From: Verrucomicrobiota bacterium
GTDB lineage: Bacteria; Verrucomicrobiota; Verrucomicrobiia; Opitutales; Opitutaceae
Assembly (NCBI GenBank): GCA_030605125.1
Contig: JAUWBD010000029.1
Coordinates: 1 to 34,995 of the forward strand
DNA: 34,995 bases
Direction: 5' to 3'
Positions within the stretch are counted from its first letter, which is position 1. Every line of letters starts with the position of its first letter. Positions 23,962 to 32,915 of this stretch are shown here, one piece after another. The notes under the pieces were generated by a model, which did not search any database, had not been told where the DNA came from, and was given only the letters and a program-made list of their open reading frames with translations. Position numbers and translations under genes: made by a program.

Positions 23962-24930
23962 CTAGTTCTTTTCGGCGGGCGCGGCCGGGGCTGTCGGCGC
24001 GGCGGTGGCGGGTGTCGCCGGCGGGAAGGAGACGGAGGCGGCGCGTTTCTCGGCCTCGTCCTCGGCGTCGAATTCCGCCGCGAGCCTGGCTTTCTGGGCG
24101 GCGAGCTCGGGCGCGGTGACGGTGGCGAGGAGCTCGCGGGCATCGCCGGCGAGACCGTGTTTCCAGAGCACGCGCGCACGGTGCAGGCGCACCGTCTGGG
24201 TCTCGAGGCGGCCGGTCAGGCGCTCCTCGAGCGCGGTCCAGACGCGGTAGGCCTCGCCCCAGCGGGGCTCGGCAAGGTCGTAGTAGGCCTCGGCGGCGCG
24301 GTAGGCGTAGTCGGTGCGGTCGGGCGAGAGCACGACGGCGCGGGCGAAGGCCTCGAGCATGGATTTGTCGAGAGCGGCGCGCGTCCAGGCCTTGGATTTC
24401 AGGAAATCGTCGCGCCCCTCGGCGAGGAGCAGCCCGATCTGGAAATGGTAGAGCGGCTCGGTCGGCGCGAGGTCGGCGGCGGCGAGGAAGTAGTTGAAGG
24501 CGTCGATCACGCGGCCCTGCTCGGCCATGATGACGCCGATCTGGTTTTTCACGACGGGGATTTCGCCGTCGAGGTTGTTGGCCCGGAGGAGGAGGGGCAG
24601 GGCGGTCTTGTGATCCTCGACGAGGGGCTCGCAGAGGAAGAGGCCGTAGGCGGCCCACCCGGCGGCGAAGCCGGGGTGCTTGGTGAGCAGGCGCTCGTAG
24701 TCGTCCACGACGCGCTGGAGGCGTGGGCGCAGGTCCTCGAGCTCGTTGAGGTCGTCCTTCTTTTTCGCCTCGGCGAGCAGGGCTTTCTGGCGGGTGACGA
24801 TCTCGCGCAGGCCGGCCACGGCGTCGGCGGCGGAGGCGGAGGCGCGGGCGGGCGCGAGGCCGAGGAGGAGGCCGAGCGCGAGCAGCAGAGGCAGGAAACG
24901 GAGGAGGCGCGGAGCAGGCATGCCAGACAT
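23962..24930 (-). CDS. Secreted or periplasmic TPR protein
   Basis: A 322-residue protein if the ATG at 24930 is used. An ATG at 24921 and a TTG at 24948 are in frame, and no Shine-Dalgarno separates them. The signal segment is LLRFLPLLLALGLLLGLAPARASA. The mature part has a helix (VAGLREIVTRQKALLAEAKKK), then TPR units: VVDDYERLLTKHPGFAAGWA, PVVKNQIGVIMAEQGRVIDA and TDYAYRAAEAYYDLAEPRW, plus a further helix pair. The C-terminus is Ala/Pro-rich. The family was not recognised. It probably forms part of an envelope complex, in keeping with the rseP and rhomboid-like genes on either side. Confidence 0.85.
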   Translation of the reverse strand: MSGMPAPRLLRFLPLLLALGLLLGLAPARASASAADAVAGLREIVTRQKALLAEAKKKDDLNELEDLRPRLQRVVDDYERLLTKHPGFAAGWAAYGLFLCEPLVEDHKTALPLLLRANNLDGEIPVVKNQIGVIMAEQGRVIDAFNYFLAAADLAPTEPLYHFQIGLLLAEGRDDFLKSKAWTRAALDKSMLEAFARAVVLSPDRTDYAYRAAEAYYDLAEPRWGEAYRVWTALEERLTGRLETQTVRLHRARVLWKHGLAGDARELLATVTAPELAAQKARLAAEFDAEDEAEKRAASVSFPPATPATAAPTAPAAPAEKN

Positions 24931-25006
24931 CGGACCAGCGAGGCGCAAGGCGGTGCCCGGGTAAACCCCAATGCGGCCCGCGCTCCGGCGCCTCCTCGTG
25001 GCGGAG

Positions 25007-26479
25007 CTAGGGATTGGCCGTCTCGGCCGGCACGGCGTCGGCCTCGGCGGGCGGGGGCGCGGTCTCGGGCGTGGCGACCTCGCGCGCGGTCGGCGCGGGG
25101 CGCTGGTCGCGCGCGATGCGGCGGACGTCGAAGAAGCTCACGTAGATCATCATCGAGAGCAGGGCGACGACGAAGACCGTCTGCGCGGCATGGATGAAGC
25201 CCGCGGGCAGGGCGCGGCCGCGCAGCTTGCCGATGGTGGCGAAGAGCATGTGGCCGCCGTCGAGCACGGGCAGGGGCAACAGGTTGAAGATCGCGAGGTT
25301 TACGTTGACCACGATGGTGAACCAGAGGACGTAGCGGATGTCGGCCTGGGCGGTGATGTGGAAGACGCGGGCGATGCCGATGGGGCCGCTGAGCTTGGAG
25401 ATGCCGACGTCGCTGTGTCGGTGCAGCAGGCTCCAAAGGGTGCGGAAGGTCATTTTCACGTTGTCCGTGACCTGTTTCAGCGGCGTGGGGTGCAGCATCA
25501 CCAGCTCGGGATCGAAGCCGATGCCGCCGAGCTCGGCGCCGAGGCGGTCCTTCGCGGGGAGGGCGAGGGGCAGGGCGAGCGGGGCGCCCTCGCGCTCGAT
25601 CTCGAGCCGGGCCTCGCGGCCGGCCGCGGCGACGAGCCGCTCCTCGAAGGTGGCGAGGCTGGTGAGCGGGGCGCCGTCAAACGCGACGAGGCGGTCGGCG
25701 GGGCGCAGGCCCGCGCGTTCGAAGAGCGAGCCGGGCGCGAGTTCCGCGACCGTGAGTTGTTGCCAGGGCGAGACGCCGAGCATGCGCATGCGCTCGTCGC
25801 CGGCGAGGACGGGGCGGGCGGAGAGGGTGAGCGTCTCCTCGCCGCGGATGACGGTGAGCTCGGCCTGGGGGCGGCCGTCGGAGGTGCGGCCGGCGCCGGT
25901 GAAGAGCATCTGGCGCATCTCGTCCCAAGTGCGCACGGGGTTGCCGTCGATGGCGGCGATGGTGTCGCCGGGGCGCAGGCCGGCCTCGGCGGCGGGGCTG
26001 GGCACGAGGCGCCCGTCGGGCAGGCGGATTTCCTCGAGCACGTGGCCGATCTTGGCGCGCTGCATGTCGGCGCTGGCGGGCAGGCCGACCTTCCAGAGGA
26101 TGGTGGCGAGGGCGAAGGCGAAGACGACGTTCATGAACGCGCCGGCGCCGAAGACGAGCATGCGCGTGGTGTAGTTGGGCGAGGGCAGCGCGGCGGTGTC
26201 GGCCGAGGGTTCGCCCTCGAGGCCGCGCATGTCGGCGAGCTGGGGCAGGGCGACGTAGCCGCCGAGGGGCAGCCAGGAGAGGCGATACTCCACGCCATCC
26301 TTGCCCACCCACTTGAAGATCGCCGGGCCAAAGCCGATGGAGAAGCGCTCGACCTTCACGCCGCGCTTTTTCGCGACCCAGAAGTGCCCGAGCTCGTGCA
26401 CGAAAATCGAGCCGCCGAAGAAGACGGCGATCATCAGGATGGACCAGGCGCTGGAGGTAAGGAGCTGAAAGATATCCAT
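25007..26479 (-). CDS. rseP: Site-2 metalloprotease (RseP type) with two PDZ domains
   Basis: A 490-residue inner-membrane protease from ATG 26479. The zinc motif HELGH lies at residues 28-32 in the first membrane helix, and the second zinc-ligand motif LDGG at 406-409 near the last ones. Between are two PDZ-like segments: roughly 125-210 (LRPGDTIAAIDGNPVRTWDE) and 215-290 (LRPADRLVAFDGAPLTS). The C-terminal 40 residues are Ala/Pro-rich. It cleaves transmembrane helices of anti-sigma factors or signal-peptide remnants. RseP is usually about 450 residues; the tail explains the extra length. It follows uppS, cdsA and dxr, the standard neighbours of this gene. Confidence 0.95.
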   Translation of the reverse strand: MDIFQLLTSSAWSILMIAVFFGGSIFVHELGHFWVAKKRGVKVERFSIGFGPAIFKWVGKDGVEYRLSWLPLGGYVALPQLADMRGLEGEPSADTAALPSPNYTTRMLVFGAGAFMNVVFAFALATILWKVGLPASADMQRAKIGHVLEEIRLPDGRLVPSPAAEAGLRPGDTIAAIDGNPVRTWDEMRQMLFTGAGRTSDGRPQAELTVIRGEETLTLSARPVLAGDERMRMLGVSPWQQLTVAELAPGSLFERAGLRPADRLVAFDGAPLTSLATFEERLVAAAGREARLEIEREGAPLALPLALPAKDRLGAELGGIGFDPELVMLHPTPLKQVTDNVKMTFRTLWSLLHRHSDVGISKLSGPIGIARVFHITAQADIRYVLWFTIVVNVNLAIFNLLPLPVLDGGHMLFATIGKLRGRALPAGFIHAAQTVFVVALLSMMIYVSFFDVRRIARDQRPAPTAREVATPETAPPPAEADAVPAETANP

Positions 26480-26512
26480 GAAAACGAAGGGGAGCCGAAG
26501 CGGGAGTTTTGA

Positions 26513-26585
26513 CCACGGATAGCACGGATGGTCACGGATTGCGGGAGGATTTTTCCTTATCCGTGATAATCCGTGTGATCCGTGG
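26513..26585. repeat. Inverted array of CACGGAT units between dxr and rseP
   Basis: Each arm is 28 bp and holds three spaced CACGGAT units (26513-26540; complement at 26558-26585), with a 17-bp spacer. The arms match at about 23 of 28 positions. The element fills most of the 106-bp gap and its right end abuts the dxr stop codon at 26588. Similar CACGGAT/CACAGAT arrays are, to my knowledge, seen between genes in several environmental phyla. It would form a strong RNA hairpin. Confidence 0.8.
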
Positions 26586-27776
26586 CTAAGGAATCTGCTT
26601 CTCGGCGAAGTTTCGGGCCTCGGAGTCGGCGGCGAGCACGGCGGGCAAATCGGCCGCGGGGGCGGCGGCGAGGGCGGCGAGCGTGGCCTCGGTGACGCGC
26701 GGGATGCCGAGGAAGGGCAGGCGACCGGCGAGGAAGGCGGCCACGGCGACCTCGTTGGCCGCGTTATAGACCGCCGGGGCCGCGCCGCCGCGCTCCATCG
26801 CCTCGCGGGCGAGGCGGAGCATCGGGAAGCGGCCCTCGTCAGCCGGGCGAAACTCCAGGCTGAGCAGGCGGTCGAGCGGCAGGGCGGGCTCGGTGCCGCG
26901 CGGCCCGCGCGCCGGGTGCAGCAAGGCGTGCTGGATGGGAAAAGTCATCGAGGGCGGGCAGAGCTGGGCGAGCATCGCCCCGTCGCCAAACTCGACCAGG
27001 CAATGCACGATGCTCTGCGGATGGATGATCGCGGCGCACTGCGCGGGGCGCAGGTCGAAGAGCACGGCGGCTTCGATCAGCTCGAGGCCCTTGTTGGCGA
27101 GCGTGGCGCTGTCCACCGTGATCTTGGGGCCCATGGCCCAGTTGGGGTGCTTGAGCGCGTCGGCCACGGTAGCCTCGGCGAGCCGCTCGACCGGCCAGTC
27201 GCGGAAGGCGCCGCCGGAGGCGGTGAGGATCACGCGGCGCAACTCGTCGTGGCGGTGGCCCTGGAGGCACTGGAAAACGGCGTTGTGCTCCGAATCCACG
27301 GGCAGGAGGCGGGCGCCGGATTTTTTCGCGGCGGCGAGCACGTGCGCGCCGGCCAGCACGAGGATCTCCTTCGAGGCGAGGGCAAGGTCCTTGCCCGCGG
27401 CGAGCGCGGCGAGCGCGGGGCGCAGGCCGGCGGTGCCGACCACGGCGACGAGCACTACGTCGGCCTCGGGGAGCGTGGCGAGCGCCTCGAGGCCCTCGAC
27501 GCCGGGGGCGTGGAGGCGCGCGCCGGGCGGGAGGGCGGCGGGGCCGGCGGCGCGCAGGGCGGCGGAGGCGCGCTCGTTGAAAAGAGCCAGGTGCGGCACG
27601 CGAAACTCGCGCGCGATCGCGAGGAGTTTTTCGGCGCTGCCATTGGCCGCCACGCCGACGAGCTCGAGCGCGTCGGCGTGGGCGCGCAGCACGCGCAGGG
27701 TGTTTTCGCCGATGCTGCCGGTGGCGCCGAGGAGGACGACGCGCTTACGGCGCGGGGAAGCCGGATGATCCGCCAT
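26586..27776 (-). CDS. dxr: 1-deoxy-D-xylulose 5-phosphate reductoisomerase
   Basis: A 396-residue MEP-pathway enzyme from ATG 27776, converting DXP to 2-C-methylerythritol 4-phosphate with NADPH. Visible motifs: NADPH-binding GATGSIGENTLRVL (about residues 17-30), LASKE, metal site DSEHNAVFQ, ASGGAFRD, the flexible loop HPNWAMGPKITVDSATLANK with the following GLELIEA, and the C-terminal NAANEVAVAAFL. Length is normal. It starts 11 bp after the cdsA stop, so it is co-transcribed with uppS and cdsA. Its product feeds the isoprenoid precursors used by UppS. Confidence 0.97.
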   Translation of the reverse strand: MADHPASPRRKRVVLLGATGSIGENTLRVLRAHADALELVGVAANGSAEKLLAIAREFRVPHLALFNERASAALRAAGPAALPPGARLHAPGVEGLEALATLPEADVVLVAVVGTAGLRPALAALAAGKDLALASKEILVLAGAHVLAAAKKSGARLLPVDSEHNAVFQCLQGHRHDELRRVILTASGGAFRDWPVERLAEATVADALKHPNWAMGPKITVDSATLANKGLELIEAAVLFDLRPAQCAAIIHPQSIVHCLVEFGDGAMLAQLCPPSMTFPIQHALLHPARGPRGTEPALPLDRLLSLEFRPADEGRFPMLRLAREAMERGGAAPAVYNAANEVAVAAFLAGRLPFLGIPRVTEATLAALAAAPAADLPAVLAADSEARNFAEKQIP

Positions 27777-27787
27777 ACGCGAGTCGC

Positions 27788-28633
27788 TCAGCCGTGCAGA
27801 AGCGCGAAGGCGATGTAGCCGACCGGCGCGGTGAGGATGAGGCTGTCGGAGAGGTCGAACATGCCGCCGATGCCGGGGATCGTGGCGCCGGCGTCCTTGG
27901 TGTCGGCGCGGCGCTTGATGACCGACTCCACCAGGTCGGAGACGATGGCGAGGATGGCCACCGGCACCGCGATGGCCGCGGCCAGCCAGGGAGAAAAGCC
28001 CTCGGGGTAGAAGCGCGCGAGGAAATGCGCGAGCGCCGCGCCCACGCCGGCCGAGATCAGCACGCCGCCGACGGCGCCTTCCCATGTCTTCTTCGGGCTG
28101 ATGCCCGGGGCCATCTTGTGGCGCCCGAAGGCGAGGCCGGAGAGCAGGGCGCCGACGTCGCAAAATTTGGATACGGCGATCAACCAGATCAGGAGCAGCA
28201 GACCGGTTTTCTCGTGAGGCCCGGGCATCACCGCGATGCGCACGAGGAAGGACAGCATGAAGGGCACGTAGATCACGCCGAAGAGCGACCAGGCGAGGGT
28301 CTCGACGCGGTTGTGCGGCTGGCGCTCGCCGAGGATGCGCAGGGCGAAGACGACCACCGAGGCGGCAAGGAAGGTGCCGGGCGCGGCCAGCTCGGGGGCG
28401 TGCGGCAGCAGATGCGGCGCGTAGAAGGGCGCGAGCATGATGAGCGCGCCGAGCGACATGCCGAACTTGTCGAAGGGCTCGAGGCCCATGCGGTGGACCA
28501 TCTGGTAAAACTCGCGGAGCGTGAGCACGCCGACGGCCGAGACGAGCCACACCGCGCCGAGCGTGCCGAGGAAGTGCACGCAGGCGATGACGATGGCCCA
28601 GAGGCCGAAGGTGCTGAGGATGCGTTGTCGCAT
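27788..28633 (-). CDS. cdsA: Phosphatidate cytidylyltransferase
   Basis: A 281-residue membrane enzyme from ATG 28633, making CDP-diacylglycerol from phosphatidate and CTP. About seven to eight hydrophobic helices are visible. The CDS family signature is present near the C-terminus: KRRADTKDAG followed by PGIGGMFDLSDS. The consensus Arg in GGxxDRxD is Leu here (FDLSD), a minor deviation. The motif SPKKTWEGAVGG, typical of CdsA, lies about 75 residues before the end. It sits between uppS and dxr with short gaps of 47 and 11 bp. Confidence 0.95.
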   Translation of the reverse strand: MRQRILSTFGLWAIVIACVHFLGTLGAVWLVSAVGVLTLREFYQMVHRMGLEPFDKFGMSLGALIMLAPFYAPHLLPHAPELAAPGTFLAASVVVFALRILGERQPHNRVETLAWSLFGVIYVPFMLSFLVRIAVMPGPHEKTGLLLLIWLIAVSKFCDVGALLSGLAFGRHKMAPGISPKKTWEGAVGGVLISAGVGAALAHFLARFYPEGFSPWLAAAIAVPVAILAIVSDLVESVIKRRADTKDAGATIPGIGGMFDLSDSLILTAPVGYIAFALLHG

Positions 28634-28680
28634 GGGAAGCGGGTGGGTGGGTGGCGGAAAAGCCGGCGGCCGAAAAGCGC

Positions 28681-29478
28681 TCAGATGACCGCCTGCTCCG
28701 GCGCGGCGGGCGCGCGGGCGGGGACGGGGGCGGGACCGGGCTTGGAAACTTGTTCGCCGGTGAGGCCGTAGCGGCGCTCGCGGCGGCGGTAGTCGTTGAC
28801 CGCGGCCTCGAACTCGGGGCGCCCGAAATCGGGCCAGAGCACGGGAGTGAACACGAACTCGGCGTAGGCGGCCTGCACGAGCAGGAAGTTGCTCAGGCGG
28901 GATTCGCCGGAGGTGCGGATCACGAGATCGGGATCGGGCAGGTCGGCGGTGTAGAGATGGCGGGCGAAGCCCTCCCAGGTGTCCGCGTCCTCGAGCCGCG
29001 CGGTGCCGGCGGCGACGGCGGCGGCGAAGGACTTGGCGGCGTCGAGCACCTCGGTGCGGGCGCCGTAGTTGAGGGCGAGCACGAGCGTGTGCTCGGTGAA
29101 GTGCGCGGTGGCGGCCATCGCCTCCTCGAGCGCGGCCCGGGCGCGCGGCGGCAGGGCCTCGATGCGGCCGATCGCGCGCAGGCGGACGCCGTTTTTCACC
29201 AGGTTGCCTTGCTCACGGCGGAGAAAGGTCTCGAGCAGCTCCATCAGCCCGCCGACCTCGTCCTCGGGGCGGCGCCAATTCTCCACCGAGAAGGCGTAGA
29301 GGGTGAGGTAGCGCACCCCGAGCGCGCGAGCGCCGTCGAGCACGGCCCGCACCGACTCCGCGCCGCGCCGATGCCCCTCGAGGCGCGGCAGGCCGCGCTG
29401 CTTCGCCCAGCGACCGTTGCCATCCATGATGATGGCGACGTGCGCGGGAACGGGGAGGAGGGCGGGTTTTTCGGACAT
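28681..29478 (-). CDS. uppS: Undecaprenyl diphosphate synthase (cis-prenyltransferase)
   Basis: A 265-residue cytosolic enzyme from ATG 29478, extending farnesyl-PP with isopentenyl-PP to the C55 lipid carrier for peptidoglycan and O-antigen. Motifs: IIMDGNGRWAK with catalytic Asp19, GHRRGAESVR, YAFSVENWRRP, and the substrate region RTSGESRLSNFLL with AYAEFVFTPVLWPDF. The C-terminal 25 residues are Ala/Pro-rich and lie outside the core. It is the first gene of the leftward run uppS-cdsA-dxr-rseP-TPR-rhomboid-prmB. The upstream 112-bp gap should hold the promoter. Confidence 0.96.
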   Translation of the reverse strand: MSEKPALLPVPAHVAIIMDGNGRWAKQRGLPRLEGHRRGAESVRAVLDGARALGVRYLTLYAFSVENWRRPEDEVGGLMELLETFLRREQGNLVKNGVRLRAIGRIEALPPRARAALEEAMAATAHFTEHTLVLALNYGARTEVLDAAKSFAAAVAAGTARLEDADTWEGFARHLYTADLPDPDLVIRTSGESRLSNFLLVQAAYAEFVFTPVLWPDFGRPEFEAAVNDYRRRERRYGLTGEQVSKPGPAPVPARAPAAPEQAVI

Positions 29479-29563
29479 CAGAAAAAGAGGACTCGGAGGC
29501 GGACGGCGGCCCGGTGGCCCGGGAGGTGCAGTCTCAAAGCCACCTGTGCGGGCGCAATGCCAG

Positions 29564-29579
29564 AAAGCCGGCGCCCGGC
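29564..29579 (-). terminator. Weak hairpin after the acetyl esterase gene
   Basis: GCCGG and CCGGC pair around GCG (29567-29579), followed on the minus strand by TTT. It lies 12 bp past the esterase stop. It is short, so it is only a candidate. Confidence 0.3.
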
Positions 29580-29590
29580 GGGCGACGCGC

Positions 29591-30565
29591 TCAGAGCCCG
29601 CGCATGAAGTTGAAGGTGATGTCGGGCTCACCGGGCAGGCCTTCGTGGCCGAAGTCCGGGTAGAGCTTCATGTCCTTCTTGGCGGTGATCTTGTTGTAGA
29701 TCGCGAACTGCGTGCTCGGCGGGCAGATCGTGTCCATCAACGCGGTGAACATCAGCACCTCGCCGCGGATGCGCGGCGCGAGATGTTGCAAGTCGATGTA
29801 ACCGAGCTTGGTGAAGATCGCGTCCTCGCGCTCGTGCCGCGGGTCGAAGTGGCGGAAAAAGGTCTTCAGCTCCGCGTAGGCGTCCTTCGCCTGGTCCATT
29901 TCCCACACGCGCCGGTAGTCGGAGAGGAAGGGGAAGATCGACGAGGCGCGCCTGATGCGCGGCTCAAGCGCGGCGCAGGCGATGGTAAGCGCGCCTCCCT
30001 GCGAACCGCCCATCGCGCCCACGCGCGCCGGGTCCACCTCCGGCAGGCTCATCACCACCCGGGCGAGCTGCGCCGTATCCAAAAAGATCTGACGGAAGAG
30101 CAGCTTCTTCGGATCCGGATCGTCGAGGCCGCGAACGATGTGTCCGTTCTGGGTGGTTCCAAGGGCGCCGCCCTTGTCTTCCGAGCGCCCGCCCTGGCCG
30201 CGGCAGTCCATCGCCGCCACGCAGAAGCCGCTCGCGGCGTAGGCGAGCTTGCCCGCCCAGTCGCCGCTGTGCCCCGAGTAGCCGTGAAACTGAAGCACGG
30301 CCGGGGCGCGTTTCCCGCCGCGCGCGGCGGCCGTCGGACGGAGAAATTTCGCGTAAACACGGGCCCCGCCCACGCCGGTGAACCAGAGGTCGAAGCACTC
30401 GACGCCGGGCGCGTCGAGGACGGGGTTGAACACGAATTCGGCGCGAGGATCGGTGGCGTCGAGTTCACGCAGCGCCTCCTCCCAGTAGGCCTCGAAATCA
30501 TCCGGGCGCGGGTTGCGTCCGGTGTAAGCGCGGAGTTGCGGGAGCGGCAGGTCGATCAGGGGCAT
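29591..30565 (-). CDS. CE7-type acetyl esterase (acetyl xylan esterase / cephalosporin C deacetylase family)
   Basis: A 324-residue alpha/beta hydrolase from ATG 30565 without a signal peptide, hence cytoplasmic. Catalytic motifs of carbohydrate esterase family 7 are all seen: RGQGG (Arg122-Gln124), nucleophile GGSQGG with Ser188, Asp278 in LMDTICPP, and His307 in FGHEGLPG. It deacetylates small acetylated oligosaccharides such as xylo-oligosaccharides. Length equals that of the family (320-325). It is divergent from the secreted pectate-lyase-fold gene at 30710; the 144-bp gap must serve both directions. The pair suggests use of plant or algal polysaccharide; the exact polymer is unknown. 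Confidence 0.93.
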   Translation of the reverse strand: MPLIDLPLPQLRAYTGRNPRPDDFEAYWEEALRELDATDPRAEFVFNPVLDAPGVECFDLWFTGVGGARVYAKFLRPTAAARGGKRAPAVLQFHGYSGHSGDWAGKLAYAASGFCVAAMDCRGQGGRSEDKGGALGTTQNGHIVRGLDDPDPKKLLFRQIFLDTAQLARVVMSLPEVDPARVGAMGGSQGGALTIACAALEPRIRRASSIFPFLSDYRRVWEMDQAKDAYAELKTFFRHFDPRHEREDAIFTKLGYIDLQHLAPRIRGEVLMFTALMDTICPPSTQFAIYNKITAKKDMKLYPDFGHEGLPGEPDITFNFMRGL

Positions 30566-30709
30566 GGTGATGCCGATGCAAAGCGGGACACGGCCGGCTA
30601 AACAACGCTTATTGCGGCCTTCGCGCGGGTGCGGCTCCCGGCGCCGAATTGCGACTCGCCGGCCTGCACGCCTCGCGCACTCTCCTCCCCCACACCCCGC
30701 GTCCTGATC

Positions 30710-32254
30710 GTGCTTCGCCTTATCCGCCCCCATCTGAGCTTCCGTGCGCTCCTGCTGGCCGTGTTTTTCTCCGCGTCTGGTTTCGCCTCCGGCGTGGTCA
30801 CTTACGAGGAGTTCGGGGCGCTCGGCGACGGCGTCGCCGACGATCTGCCCGCCATCGTCGCCGCCCACGCCCACGCCAACGAGCGCAGTCTGCCCGTGCG
30901 CGGCCGTCCGGACGCGACCTACCATCTCGGCGCCCGCGCCCTCACCGCGATCATCCAGACCGACACCGACTGGAACACCTCTCGCTTCATCATCGACGAC
31001 AGTGGCGAGGTGGAGAACCACAAGCGCCCGCTCTTCGAGGTCCGCTCCCGCCTCGCTCCGGTGCCGCTCCAGATCGATCGTCTCGCGCGCGGCCAAGAAC
31101 GCCTCGAGCTCCGCTCCGCCACCGCCCACGACCTGCTCGTCCTCGTCGAAAACGAGCGGCGCCGCCTCTTCATCCGGCGCGGCCTCAATCAGAATTCGGG
31201 CACTCCCCAGCGCGAAGTGTTTATCCTGCGCCGCGACGGCGCCATCGAGGGCGCGATCGACTGGGACTACGAGACCATCACCCGCGTCGAGGCCCGGCCC
31301 ATCGACTCCGAGCCGCTCGTCCTGCGCGGTGGCGTGTTCACTCAGATCGCGAACCAGATGCGCCAGGAAGTCGGCTACAACTACTGGTCGAGAAACATCG
31401 TCGTCAGGCGCTCCAACACCGTGGTGGATGGCGTCACCTTGCACCTCACCGGCGAGGGCGAGCATGGTCATCCCTACTCCGGGTTTCTCCGCGCCCAGCA
31501 GGCCGCCAATGTCACCTTCCGCGACTGCCGAATCCCCGGCCGCAAGGTTTACTCGACCATCGGGCGGGCCGGTCGCCCGGTCCAGATGGGCACCTATGGC
31601 TACGGCGCCGACCTCGTGGTGAATTTCAGCATGCTGCATTGCCGGATGGACAACATCCACGACACCACCCGCTGGGGAGTCGCCGCGACCAACTTCATGA
31701 AAAACGTGCTCGTCGAGGACTGCGTGCTCTCGCGCATGGACGTGCACCAAGGCGTCTCCGGCCACTACACCATCCGCCGCAGCACCCTCGGCCATCAAGG
31801 CATCCAGGCGGTGGGTCGCGGCCTTTTGCTTGTCGAGGACTCCACCGTGCACAGCAGCCGCCTCGTCGCGTTTCGTCCCGACTACGGCTCGCCTTGGGAG
31901 GGCGAGGTCGTGGTGCGCAACAGCCGCTGGCTGCCGCCGCGCCGCTCCGGGGGCCGCCCGGTGATGTTCACCGCGCAAAACGATGGCACCCACGATTTCG
32001 GCTACCCCTGCTCCATGCCGCGCCTCGTCCGCATCGAGGGCTTGCACATCGACGACGCCTGGACCCTAGAAACCAAAACCCCGGGCACCTTTTTCTTTGG
32101 TGATCCCCTCGGCGCGCCCCGCGGCGAACGCCCCTTCCCCTATAAGCTCACGGAACGCATCGAAGTGAGCGGCTTGGAAGCCGCCAGCGGCATCTTCCCG
32201 GCTGTCAGCTCCAATCCGGACTTGGTGCAAGCGATCGAGCTGGTGCAAAAATAG
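30710..32254 (+). CDS. Secreted right-handed beta-helix (pectate-lyase-fold) protein
   Basis: A 514-residue protein from GTG 30710, chosen because a signal peptide begins there (LRLIRPHLSFRALLLAVFFS, cleavage near FASG). The mature N-terminus VVTYEEFGALGDGVADDLPA is the opening of pectate-lyase superfamily proteins with the GALGDGxxDD motif. Repeated beta-helix turns follow, such as NIVVRRSNTVVDGVTLHLTG, NVTFRDCRIPGRKVY, NVLVEDCVLSRMDVH and HYTIRRSTLGHQGIQAV. Catalytic residues of known lyases or GH28 enzymes could not be identified, so the activity is uncertain: polysaccharide lyase, glycosidase or epimerase. The divergent neighbour is a CE7 esterase, which fits a carbohydrate locus. Confidence 0.85.
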   Translation: MLRLIRPHLSFRALLLAVFFSASGFASGVVTYEEFGALGDGVADDLPAIVAAHAHANERSLPVRGRPDATYHLGARALTAIIQTDTDWNTSRFIIDDSGEVENHKRPLFEVRSRLAPVPLQIDRLARGQERLELRSATAHDLLVLVENERRRLFIRRGLNQNSGTPQREVFILRRDGAIEGAIDWDYETITRVEARPIDSEPLVLRGGVFTQIANQMRQEVGYNYWSRNIVVRRSNTVVDGVTLHLTGEGEHGHPYSGFLRAQQAANVTFRDCRIPGRKVYSTIGRAGRPVQMGTYGYGADLVVNFSMLHCRMDNIHDTTRWGVAATNFMKNVLVEDCVLSRMDVHQGVSGHYTIRRSTLGHQGIQAVGRGLLLVEDSTVHSSRLVAFRPDYGSPWEGEVVVRNSRWLPPRRSGGRPVMFTAQNDGTHDFGYPCSMPRLVRIEGLHIDDAWTLETKTPGTFFFGDPLGAPRGERPFPYKLTERIEVSGLEAASGIFPAVSSNPDLVQAIELVQK

Positions 32255-32374
32255 CGCGTTTCCCCGTCTGATCTTCGTCGTCACCGCTCCGCGTGGCACG
32301 GCTCCTGCGAGCCGGGCGGCGTCCATCTTCCCGCCTTGTGCCGTCCCCTCGGTCTCCGTATCCAAGCCAGCACC

Positions 32375-32896
32375 ATGCGTCCCCGCTTCCCCCGCCCTGT
32401 TCTCGCCGCCATCTCCGCCGCGCTGGTGCTCTCCGCTCCCGTGCTCGCTTCCGCCGCCGACGTGAAGCTCGTCCGCGTCTGGCCCGAATACCGCGAGACT
32501 TCCCGCTTCGTGCGCATCTCCGAGTATTTCGGCGGCAAGGAAAAGGCGCCCGAACTCATCGTGCGCTCCCAGCCCGATTCGCGCGCCGGCTACTATTTCC
32601 TCGCCCGCTTCCAGTCCGCCCAGGCGCTCCCCGGCTCCATCCTCGCGATCGAGTATTTTCTCCCCGGCGACGAGCTCGCCCGCGTGCAGTTTTTCCCGAT
32701 CGATCTGCCCAAAGGCTCCCGCGCCGTGCTCGCCGGCCTGACCGGCGCCGACTGGCCCGGCCGCAAGGTCGAGCCCACCGCCTGGCGGCTGCGCCTGCTC
32801 GGCCCCGCCGGCACCGAGGTCGCCCGCGAGCAAAGCTTCCTCTGGTCGCTTCCGCCCGCGCCTCCCGCCGCCGACGCGGCGACGCCCGGCTCCTGA
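32375..32896 (+). CDS. Small exported protein of unknown function
   Basis: A 173-residue protein from ATG 32375. The signal peptide is [20 protein letters not shown] with cleavage near VLASAA. The mature part is beta-rich: [59 protein letters not shown] and [20 protein letters not shown]. The tail is Ala/Pro-rich. The regular strands around one Tyr-Tyr-Phe block suggest a single Ig-like sandwich. The family was not recognised. The next gene starts 61 bp on, after a heptamer array. Confidence 0.82.
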   Translation: MRPRFPRPVLAAISAALVLSAPVLASAADVKLVRVWPEYRETSRFVRISEYFGGKEKAPELIVRSQPDSRAGYYFLARFQSAQALPGSILAIEYFLPGDELARVQFFPIDLPKGSRAVLAGLTGADWPGRKVEPTAWRLRLLGPAGTEVAREQSFLWSLPPAPPAADAATPGS

Positions 32897-32915
32897 GCCC
32901 GGCGCGCCGCCTGTC

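Noticed and set aside
32299-32314. CGGCTC/GAGCCG hairpin as terminator of the beta-helix gene
   Set aside because: The stem is only 6 bp and has no T-run on either side.
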